Source: JAYFNU01 sp964622315 (lineage in GTDB: Bacteria; Bacillota; Clostridia; Oscillospirales; Ruminococcaceae). From it: a DNA stretch of 22,946 nt. Below are positions 6,294-13,682 of this stretch, one piece after another. How positions within the stretch are numbered: the stretch's first letter is position 1; each line of letters starts with the position of its first letter. The stretch is taken from NCBI GenBank assembly GCA_964622315.1, contig CAZUOY010000025.1, forward strand, positions 1 through 22,946. The letters run 5' to 3'. A program made the position numbers and the translations under genes. The notes beneath the pieces were generated by a model. The model was not told the DNA's origin and did no database searches. It was given only the letters and a program-made list of their open reading frames with translations.

Positions 6294-8899
6294 TAATCTT
6301 CCTCGCCGAACTGCGTTGAGATGGTTTTCAGGTCATTCAAAACGTACATCGCCTCTATAGGCGTAAGCGCTTCTACGTTAATTCTGTCAATTTCTTCTTT
6401 TAGCTTGTCCTTAAGCGCATCGTTTGAAGGCGTTTCTTTTCGCGGTCTTCTTTCAGTCTCTTTATCAAGCGACGCTAGTATCTGTTTTGCCCTTGTTATC
6501 GCACTTTCCGGCACGCCCGCAAGCTTAGCCACCTCTATTCCGTAGCTGTCGTCAGCAGGTCCGCTAACTATGCGCCTCAAAAATGTTATGTCGTCTCCGC
6601 GCTTTTTTACGGCTATGTTGTAGTTCTTAACATTATCATAGTCGCTTACCATTTCGGTAATCTCGTGGTAGTGCGTCGCAAACATTGTTTTTGCGCCAAT
6701 TCCGCCCTCACGGCATATCTCCTCAACAACTGCGCGAGCTATACTCATACCGTCAAATGTTGAGGTTCCGCGACCTATCTCGTCAAGAATAATTAAACTG
6801 CGAGAGGTCGCGCTGTTAAGTATCTCGGCAACCTCCTTCATTTCGACCATAAAGGTTGAGTCCCCCGCGAACAGGTCATCGGAAGCCCCAACGCGTGTAT
6901 ATATTGCGTCAACTACGCCGATATGTGCGTCCGCCGCGGGAACAAAGCTACCCATCTGCGCAAGAAGCACGATAAGCGCCGTCGAGCGCATATATGTCGA
7001 TTTACCTGCCATATTCGGACCAGTAATTATATTAACTAAATTATTCTTCTTATCCAAAAGTGTGTCGTTCGGTACAAACAGCTCGCCGTTAATAACCTTC
7101 TCCACAACGGGATGTCTTCCATTTTTAATTGCTATAACACCGCTGTCGTCCACGACCGGTCGGCAGTAGTTGTTCTCTCGCGCAAGCGAGGCAAAGCCGG
7201 CGAGGGCATCAATAAATGAAACAGCCGCCGCTGTCGCTTGAATTCGCTTTAGGTTAAGTTCAACAAAGCAAAGCAGTTCGTCGTAAAGCTGGCGTTCGAG
7301 CATATTCAGTCGCTCGGAGGCGCTCAGTATCTTTGTCTCCAGCTCTTTTAGCTCCTCGTTAATGTACCTTTCTCCGTTTGCGAGCGTCTGCTTTCTAATA
7401 AAGCTCTCAGGTACGCTTTCGCTGTTCGATTTTGACACTTCTATATAGTAGCCGAATACTCTGTTGTAACCGATTTTAAGGTTTTTTATCCCCGTTTTTT
7501 CTTTAAGCGAGCCCTCTAAGCGAGCAAGAAACGCCTTGCTGTTGCTAACAAGCGCCCGAAGCTCGTCCACATCGGCGCTATAGCCGAATTTTATGTATCC
7601 GCCGTCTTTCAAAAGCGCTGGCGGCTCCTCGGAAATCATAGAGTTAATCTTCTCTTTAATATCGTCCAGCGAATCAATCTCGCCCGCAAGCGACACTAAC
7701 AACGGGGATTTGAAAGCCGATGAAAGCTCGCGAAGCGAGTGAAGCTTAATACAGCTTTCATAAAGCGCACGAAGGTCTCGCGGGGTACAGCTCTTATAAA
7801 GCACCTTCGTCATAAGTCGTTCTATGTCAAACATTCCGTAAAGGGCTTCTTTTAAGCGTGTAAGCTTTACCGAGTCGTTGTACAGCTCCTCTACCGACAT
7901 AAGGCGAGCGTTGATTTCTTCCGCATTTCTAAGTGGTTTTTCAAGCATAGCACGAAGTCTGCGCTTTCCCATGGAGGTGGAGGTTTTGTCTATTACCCAA
8001 AGAAGACTACCCTGTTTTTCTCCCGAACGAAGTGTTGCTGTTAACTCAAGGTTTCTTCTCGTTGTGGCGCAAAACGAAAGGTATTCAACACATTTATAGG
8101 TTTCGATATCTACAAGCCGTGTAACCCCGTGGAACTGCGTCTCGGTAAGGTACTTTATCAGCGCACCGAGAGAGAAAACGGCATAGCCGCGCTGAAAAGT
8201 AAAGAGTGAGCCTAACTTTGCGTTATCGAATTGATTTGATATGTAATTCTTTGCTAAATTAATTTCAAAATACCCGTCATATAGTAAAAACGGCTTATAT
8301 CCGAGGTATCTTCCGCAATAATCAGCCAAAAGCTTATTTGAATAAGCCGCCTCGTTACAGATAATTTCGCTCGGCTCAAATCTGCCGAGCTCGTCAACCG
8401 CCGCGCTCATATCCGCGCACGCCTCAGTCACGTAAACGTTTCCCGTCGTAATATCGGCAAAGCTAACGCCGAAGCCCTCTTTTCCGAGATATAGACAACA
8501 AATATAATTGTTTTTTCCGTCTGTTAGCGCACCTATATCGGTAACGGTACCCGGTGTCACCACGCGTACTATTTCTCGCTTGACTATTCCTTTAGCGAGA
8601 GCTGGGTCCTCCATCTGTTCACATATGGCAACCTTATAGCCTTTGGCAATAAGCTTTGCTACATAACCCTCATAGCTGTGAAAGGGTACGCCGCACATGG
8701 GCGCACGTTCGGAAAGCCCGCAATCGCGCCCTGTTAGCACAAGCTCAAGCTCTCGTGAGGCGGTTACTGCATCGTCAAAAAACATCTCATAAAAATCGCC
8801 GAGGCGGTAAAAAAGCAACTCATCTTGATGCTGCTGCTTTACCGCCAAATATTGTTTCATCATCGGCGAAAGGTTCGCCGTGTTTTCGGGAAAAGACAT
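6293..8899 (-). CDS. mutS: DNA mismatch repair protein MutS
   Basis: MutS dimers bind mispaired or looped DNA and use ATP to become a sliding clamp that recruits MutL. The 868-residue product has the mismatch-reading Phe-x-Glu motif (F36, E38 in GDFYEMF). Connector, lever and clamp regions follow. The C-terminal ATPase has Walker A GPNMAGKS (627-634), the Walker B/D-loop region DEIGRGTST (706-714) and the ATHYHE histidine motif (741-746). A short tail after about residue 800 ends in acidic residues. This is a full-length MutS1-type protein. An AGAGG site lies 11 bases before the ATG, in the 32-base gap after the YmcA-like gene. I see nothing broken. Confidence 0.98.
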   Translation of the reverse strand: MSFPENTANLSPMMKQYLAVKQQHQDELLFYRLGDFYEMFFDDAVTASRELELVLTGRDCGLSERAPMCGVPFHSYEGYVAKLIAKGYKVAICEQMEDPALAKGIVKREIVRVVTPGTVTDIGALTDGKNNYICCLYLGKEGFGVSFADITTGNVYVTEACADMSAAVDELGRFEPSEIICNEAAYSNKLLADYCGRYLGYKPFLLYDGYFEINLAKNYISNQFDNAKLGSLFTFQRGYAVFSLGALIKYLTETQFHGVTRLVDIETYKCVEYLSFCATTRRNLELTATLRSGEKQGSLLWVIDKTSTSMGKRRLRAMLEKPLRNAEEINARLMSVEELYNDSVKLTRLKEALYGMFDIERLMTKVLYKSCTPRDLRALYESCIKLHSLRELSSAFKSPLLVSLAGEIDSLDDIKEKINSMISEEPPALLKDGGYIKFGYSADVDELRALVSNSKAFLARLEGSLKEKTGIKNLKIGYNRVFGYYIEVSKSNSESVPESFIRKQTLANGERYINEELKELETKILSASERLNMLERQLYDELLCFVELNLKRIQATAAAVSFIDALAGFASLARENNYCRPVVDDSGVIAIKNGRHPVVEKVINGELFVPNDTLLDKKNNLVNIITGPNMAGKSTYMRSTALIVLLAQMGSFVPAADAHIGVVDAIYTRVGASDDLFAGDSTFMVEMKEVAEILNSATSRSLIILDEIGRGTSTFDGMSIARAVVEEICREGGIGAKTMFATHYHEITEMVSDYDNVKNYNIAVKKRGDDITFLRRIVSGPADDSYGIEVAKLAGVPESAITRAKQILASLDKETERRPRKETPSNDALKDKLKEEIDRINVEALTPIEAMYVLNDLKTISTQFGEED

Positions 8900-8931
8900 A
8901 GGTGTAACTACCTCTTATCTTGAGTTAATCT

Positions 8932-9351
8932 TTAGTGACAGCCGCCGCACGAGCCGCATTCTCCGCCGCAGGAGCCCTCCGGTTGTGTAACCTCGTCGGG
9001 GTTTCCGCCTTCGAGCGAAGTCGTAATAATGGCGTTAATATAATTTATTAACAGCTCTACGTCATGGCTCGCGGTCTGATACTTCTTCATTCCCGTCGTT
9101 CCCATAATTTCCGCGTAGACCTTCTGCATTTCATCGTTAAGCGAGTTTATCTTTTCATCGTCCTGCTCTACATCCGAAAGCGCATTGTTGAGATTCATTT
9201 TAATCAAATTGAAATTTCCTATTAGCTCCTGAAGCTTAGTATTTGAGTCGTTCTCTTTGCGAGCCTCGTTAAAGCTTATATAGCGTTCGTCCATCTGAAT
9301 AGCGCGTCCGAGCGCCTTCGCCATATCAATTATTCTGTCGTTTTCCGCCAT
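8932..9351 (-). CDS. ymcA: YlbF/YmcA-family regulator with C-terminal cysteine tail
   Basis: The 139-residue product is mostly helical and matches the YlbF/YmcA (RicA/RicF) family. In Bacillus subtilis two such proteins join YaaT in a complex that affects RNA processing, competence and sporulation and carries Fe-S clusters. The helical core covers about residues 5-110. The tail contains C128, C132, C135 and C138 followed by H139, a CX3CX2CX2CH arrangement well suited to binding a metal or Fe-S cluster. Its position between miaB and mutS is the same as ymcA in Bacillus, which is why that symbol is used; assignment to YmcA rather than YlbF rests on context. It starts 3 bases after the miaB stop. 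No cotE lies between it and mutS. Confidence 0.85.
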   Translation of the reverse strand: MAENDRIIDMAKALGRAIQMDERYISFNEARKENDSNTKLQELIGNFNLIKMNLNNALSDVEQDDEKINSLNDEMQKVYAEIMGTTGMKKYQTASHDVELLINYINAIITTSLEGGNPDEVTQPEGSCGGECGSCGGCH

Positions 9352-9354
9352 TTG

Positions 9355-10752
9355 TTATTTTACCCTTCCATATAATCGTTTTTTTGTAGATTCGGTTATT
9401 TCAATATTCGCAAATTCGTTAAGAACGCACTCGCCCTCAACGGTAACCGCCGAATTGTCATCGAGCCGTGCCTCATATCCGCCTTCTTCAAGCTTTTCCA
9501 CTATCTGCGCTCGTAATACCTTTCCTATAAGCTCAGCGTCCTGCTGTTCGGTTATCGCCTCTTGCAGCGCTACAAGCTCGTTTAGGCGTTTCGCCTTGGT
9601 GTCATGCGGCGTATGGTCGGTCATTTTTTCAGCCGCTGTTCCTACGCGCGGCGAAAAGATAAAGGTGAATAACGAACGGTATCCGACCTCTTTTACAAGC
9701 TCCTCAGTCGCTTTAAAATCGTTAAGCGTCTCGCCAGGGAAACCGACAATAATATCACTTGAGAAGCTCACGCCTTCAATCTTGTTCTTGGCATAAGCGA
9801 TAAGCTCAAGATATTCACCGCTTGTATATCTTCGATTCATCTTTTTCAATATACCGTCGCTTCCCGACTGAACAGGCAGATGAATGTGGCGGCTGACCTT
9901 TTTACAATCAGCGATTGTGTCAAACAGCTCATGCGTTGCGTCCTTAGGATGCGAGGTCATAAAGCGTATAACAAAATCGCCTTCTATAGCGTTCAGCTTT
10001 CTCAGAAGCTTTGAAAAGTTTATGTCCTCCTCAAGCTTCTTTCCATAGGAATTAACGTTCTGTCCAAGAAGCATTATGTCTTTATAACCCGCGTCCACGG
10101 CGGCTTGAAATTCCCTTATTATATCTTCGCTTCTTCTGCTTCGCTCGCGTCCCCTTACAAAGGGAACGACGCAGTATGTGCAAAAATTATCACATCCGTA
10201 CATTATGGGTATATATGCTCTGAATGTTCTATCACGTCGTATCGGCAGATTTTCATTAAGCGTATACCTTTTGCAGTTATAAGCTACAATAGTCTTCTTC
10301 CGCTCGCCGAGCCTGTTTGCGAGATGTTCCGTCAGACGTTCTATCTCGTTTGTGTTAAAAATAATGTCGACATATGGATAGCTCTTTTTTAGCTTTTCCG
10401 CAACATGTGCTTGCTGTACCATACAACCGCCGACCGCAATAATAAGACGCGGATTCTCGTCCTTAAGCTTTTTTAGCGCTCCAATATTGCCGAAAACCCG
10501 AAACTCTGCATGCTCACGCACAGCGCAGGTGTTAAAGATTATCAGCTCCGCTTCTCTGCTGTCGTTTGATATTTCATAGCCACAGCTTTCAAGCATTCCC
10601 GCCATTCGTTCGCTGTCGCTGACATTCTGCTGACAGCCGAAGGTACGGATATAGCATTTAGGCTTTCTGTCCATCTCGGCGATTATAACTGAGAGTCTTT
10701 GCATTCCGTTATCGGCGGCAGTAATCGCGCTGTCTGTTAAGTTTTCGTTCAT
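9355..10752 (-). CDS. miaB: tRNA-i6A37 methylthiotransferase MiaB
   Basis: MiaB is a radical SAM enzyme that converts i6A37, made by MiaA, into ms2i6A37. The 465-residue product has the N-terminal methylthiotransferase domain with cluster cysteines C40 (RTFGCQQN), C76 (FNTCAV) and C110 (VGGCM). The radical SAM motif CX3CX2C follows at C187, C191 and C194 (CDNFCTYC). The last 60 or so residues form the TRAM domain that binds tRNA. I start the gene at ATG 10752-10750 because GGAGG (10765-10761) sits 8 bases upstream. A TTG at 10767 is in frame but would overlap that binding site. It is the first gene of an eight-gene unit that also holds miaA, so both steps of A37 modification are co-expressed. 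Confidence 0.97.
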   Translation of the reverse strand: MNENLTDSAITAADNGMQRLSVIIAEMDRKPKCYIRTFGCQQNVSDSERMAGMLESCGYEISNDSREAELIIFNTCAVREHAEFRVFGNIGALKKLKDENPRLIIAVGGCMVQQAHVAEKLKKSYPYVDIIFNTNEIERLTEHLANRLGERKKTIVAYNCKRYTLNENLPIRRDRTFRAYIPIMYGCDNFCTYCVVPFVRGRERSRRSEDIIREFQAAVDAGYKDIMLLGQNVNSYGKKLEEDINFSKLLRKLNAIEGDFVIRFMTSHPKDATHELFDTIADCKKVSRHIHLPVQSGSDGILKKMNRRYTSGEYLELIAYAKNKIEGVSFSSDIIVGFPGETLNDFKATEELVKEVGYRSLFTFIFSPRVGTAAEKMTDHTPHDTKAKRLNELVALQEAITEQQDAELIGKVLRAQIVEKLEEGGYEARLDDNSAVTVEGECVLNEFANIEITESTKKRLYGRVK

Positions 10753-10760
10753 ACCGCTCA

Positions 10761-10765
10761 CCTCC
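10761..10765 (-). promoter_or_regulatory. miaB ribosome binding site that fixes the start codon
   Basis: GGAGG (continuing as GGAGGTGAG) lies 8 bases before the ATG at 10752-10750. It rules against the upstream in-frame TTG at 10767, which directly abuts this site. Confidence 0.85.
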
Positions 10766-10781
10766 AATCATACTTGATATA

Positions 10782-10810
10782 AGTATAACATTTTTTATTT
10801 ACTTATTCAA
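10782..10810 (-). promoter_or_regulatory. Promoter of the miaB-ymcA-mutSL-miaA-hfq operon (TTGAAT-17-TATACT)
   Basis: On the minus strand the -35 TTGAAT is at 10810-10805 and the -10 TATACT at 10787-10782, with a spacer of exactly 17 bases. It sits just after the uvrA terminator. The predicted leader before the miaB ATG is only about 20-25 bases, which leaves no room for a riboswitch or attenuator. No other comparable intergenic space exists until 604, so this probably drives all eight genes. Confidence 0.8.
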
Positions 10811-10818
10811 TGTAAAAT

Positions 10819-10847
10819 GGCGCGGACATTTAAAAAATGCCCGCGCC
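10819..10847 (-). terminator. Terminator after uvrA
   Basis: The minus-strand transcript can form a 12-bp stem, GGCGCGGGCATT pairing with AATGTCCGCGCC, with one G-U pair and a short U/A-rich loop. It is followed by ATTTTA. The U-tract is short, so termination may be partial and the miaB operon could receive some read-through from uvrBA. Confidence 0.75.
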
Positions 10848-10855
10848 GTGTGCAG

Positions 10856-13675
10856 TTAAAGCAGTTTCTTTAGGAATTGACCGGTATATGATTTTTCACA
10901 ACGCGCTATCTCCTCGGGAGTTCCGACGGCGATTATCTCTCCGCCCTTATCTCCGCCCTCGGGTCCAAGGTCAATAATATAGTCAGCCGTTTTAATAATG
11001 TCAAGATTGTGTTCGATAACAATAACTGTGTTTCCCGCATCTACAAGCTTTTGCAGAACCTTAATGAGCTTATGCACGTCGGCGGTGTGAAGACCCGTCG
11101 TCGGTTCATCGAGAATGTACACCGTCTTTCCCGTACCGCGCCGTGCAAGCTCGTTAGCAAGCTTTACGCGCTGAGCCTCGCCGCCTGAAAGGGTTGTGGA
11201 CGACTGACCAAGCTTTATATATCCTAAACCGACCTCGGACAGCGTCTTAACCTTTCTGTATAGCTTCGGCTGGTTCTCAAAAAAAGTCAGCGCCTCGTCC
11301 ACCGTCATCTCAAGCACGTCATAAATAGACTTTCCTTTGAATTTTACCTCCAGCGTCTCCCTATTGTAGCGCTTGCCCTTGCAAACATCGCAAGGGACGT
11401 AGACATCGGGAAGAAAGTGCATTTCTATTTGAACAATTCCGTCGCCCTCGCACGCCTCACAGCGCCCGCCCTTGATATTGAACGAGAACCTTCCCTGCCC
11501 GAAGCCGCGCATCTTAGCATCATTAGTTTCAGCGAACACCTCACGAATAAGCGTAAAGAGTCCTGTATATGTGGCGGGGTTTGAGCGGGGTGTTCTTCCG
11601 ATAGGTGATTGGTCGATAACTATAGCCTTGTCTACATATTCCATACCCTCAATATCATCGAACGAGCCGGGTCTTACCTTTGCCCCGTTAAGCTCGCCCT
11701 CAAGCTTTTTTGAAAGTATTTCGTTTACAAGAGAGGATTTTCCCGAACCCGAAACGCCCGTAACACAGACAAACTCGCCAAGTGGAAATTCTACATCAAT
11801 ATCTTTTAGGTTGTTCTGTTTTGCGCCGCGAACCACAAGCTTTTGTCCGTTCCCACCGCGTCTCGCCTGCGGTACCTTGATGCGCTTCTTACCCGAAAGA
11901 TACTGACCCGTAACGGACCTTTCGCAGTTCATTATGTCGTCGATTGTTCCGGCGCAGAGTATCTCTCCGCCGTGTACGCCGGCGCCCGGACCGACATCAA
12001 CGATAAAATCCGCCGCGCGCATTGTATCCTCGTCGTGCTCAACAACGATAACGGTGTTGCCCAAATCGCGAAGCTGTTTTAAAGTTGCGATAAGCTTTTC
12101 GTTATCTCGTTGGTGAAGTCCTATACTTGGCTCGTCAAGAATATATAGAACACCAGCAAGGCAGGAGCCTATCTGAGTAGCGAGTCGTATACGCTGGCTT
12201 TCGCCGCCCGAAAGGGTCGCTGTGGCGCGAGAAAGAGAAAGATATGTCAGCCCCACGTTATTTAGGAAAATAAGTCGGGCTTTTATCTCCTTAATAACTC
12301 GTTCGCCGATAAGAAGCTCACGCTCGGTAAGCTTAACCTTCTCAAAAAAGGCGAGAAGGTCGCTTATCGACATATTACAGAGCTCCATAATATTTTTCTT
12401 TCCTACCGTGACCGCAAGAGAGGTAGGCTTGAGCCTCATTCCATGACAGTCCGGACACTCTATTTCGTCCATATACTGCCTTAGTTCGTCTTTTGCCCAC
12501 TCGCTGTTGGTTTCCTTGTATCGCCTTTCAAGGTTGTTCATAACCCCCTCGAAAGCGCCGCGGTAACTCGCAGAGCCAAACTCATTCTCACGCGACAACT
12601 GAAGCATCTCGCCCTTTGTTCCATAAAGAATAACATCCAGTGCTTCCTTCGATAGCGTCTTTACAGGAACATCAAGCGAAAAACCATACTGCTTCGCGAG
12701 CGCGTCATAATACATTTTAGCAATGCTTCCGTCATAGTAGCTCCAGCCCGAGGCTTTTATTGCTCCCTCTTTGATAGTCAGGTTCTTGTTGGGAATAACA
12801 AGCTCCGGGTCAAGCTTCATATAGGTGCCAAGACCCGTACATTTTTCGCAAGCGCCAAAGGGGTTGTTAAACGAGAACATTCGCGGCGAAAGCTCCTCAA
12901 CGCTAATTCCGTGTTCGGGACACGCATAGTTCTGCGAAAAGGTAATCTCCTCGCCGTCAATGACGTCTATAATTACAGTGCCGCCGCTTAGCGCGATAGC
13001 CGTTTCAATAGAGCCGGAGACGCGAGAAGATATGTCCCCCTCGTTTACAAGTCGGTCAACCACAATTTCTATGTTATGCTTCTTATTCTTATCGAGAGCT
13101 ATTGTTTCAGACAAATCATAAATATTTCCGTCCACACGCGCCCTTACAAAGCCCGAACGAGACGCCGCTTCAAACTCCTTTTGATGTTCGCCCTTGCGCC
13201 CTCTTACGACGGGAGCGAGAATCTGAAACCGAGCGCCCTCGGAAAGCTTCGACACAACATCAACCATCTGGTCCACGGTCTGTTGTTCTATTATTCTTCC
13301 GCAGACAGGACAGTGCGGAATGCCTATGCGCGCATATAAAAGACGCAGATAGTCATAAATCTCCGTTACCGTACCGACAGTGGAGCGCGGGTTTTTTGAG
13401 GTGGTTTTTTGGTCGATTGAAATAGCCGGCGAAAGTCCTTCAATATAGTCAACGTCGGGCTTGTCCATCTGTCCGAGGAACATTCTCGCATATGAGGAAA
13501 GGCTTTCAATATACCGCCTTTGCCCGTCCGCATATATCGTGTCGAACGCGAGCGAGGATTTGCCTGAACCCGATACGCCGGTCATTACTATAAGCTTATC
13601 GCGCGGTATCGTTACGTCAACGTTTTTTAGGTTATTCTCACGTGCGCCTTTTATAACTATTCTTTCCAGAGCCAT
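10856..13675 (-). CDS. uvrA: Excinuclease ABC subunit UvrA
   Basis: UvrA is the dimeric damage sensor of nucleotide excision repair; it finds helix distortions and loads UvrB. The 939-residue protein has two ABC ATPase modules. Walker A motifs are at 33-40 and 640-647 (both GVSGSGKS), and signatures at 488-495 (LSGGESQR) and 829-836 (LSGGEAQR). The C-terminal zinc module has C739, C742, C762 and C765. The N-terminal module reads C252-x2-H255 ... C276-x2-C279, so His takes the place of the second Cys; further CX2C pairs occur at C122/C125 and C407/C410. The ATG lies 7 bases after the uvrB stop, with GAGG at the uvrB 3' end, so the pair is one operon. Length is normal. Confidence 0.98.
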   Translation of the reverse strand: MALERIVIKGARENNLKNVDVTIPRDKLIVMTGVSGSGKSSLAFDTIYADGQRRYIESLSSYARMFLGQMDKPDVDYIEGLSPAISIDQKTTSKNPRSTVGTVTEIYDYLRLLYARIGIPHCPVCGRIIEQQTVDQMVDVVSKLSEGARFQILAPVVRGRKGEHQKEFEAASRSGFVRARVDGNIYDLSETIALDKNKKHNIEIVVDRLVNEGDISSRVSGSIETAIALSGGTVIIDVIDGEEITFSQNYACPEHGISVEELSPRMFSFNNPFGACEKCTGLGTYMKLDPELVIPNKNLTIKEGAIKASGWSYYDGSIAKMYYDALAKQYGFSLDVPVKTLSKEALDVILYGTKGEMLQLSRENEFGSASYRGAFEGVMNNLERRYKETNSEWAKDELRQYMDEIECPDCHGMRLKPTSLAVTVGKKNIMELCNMSISDLLAFFEKVKLTERELLIGERVIKEIKARLIFLNNVGLTYLSLSRATATLSGGESQRIRLATQIGSCLAGVLYILDEPSIGLHQRDNEKLIATLKQLRDLGNTVIVVEHDEDTMRAADFIVDVGPGAGVHGGEILCAGTIDDIMNCERSVTGQYLSGKKRIKVPQARRGGNGQKLVVRGAKQNNLKDIDVEFPLGEFVCVTGVSGSGKSSLVNEILSKKLEGELNGAKVRPGSFDDIEGMEYVDKAIVIDQSPIGRTPRSNPATYTGLFTLIREVFAETNDAKMRGFGQGRFSFNIKGGRCEACEGDGIVQIEMHFLPDVYVPCDVCKGKRYNRETLEVKFKGKSIYDVLEMTVDEALTFFENQPKLYRKVKTLSEVGLGYIKLGQSSTTLSGGEAQRVKLANELARRGTGKTVYILDEPTTGLHTADVHKLIKVLQKLVDAGNTVIVIEHNLDIIKTADYIIDLGPEGGDKGGEIIAVGTPEEIARCEKSYTGQFLKKLL

Positions 13676-13682
13676 TCCTTTT

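Noticed and set aside
10753..10767. Upstream TTG start for miaB
   Set aside because: The TTG directly abuts the GGAGG that is ideally placed for the ATG at 10752; no binding site precedes the TTG.
10768..10855. Possible small RNA between uvrA and miaB
   Set aside because: The space is fully explained by the uvrA terminator and the miaB promoter; nothing is left for an independent RNA.
11472..11906. 144-residue open frame on the plus strand opposite uvrA
   Set aside because: Ser/Pro-rich shadow of uvrA codons with no domain resemblance.
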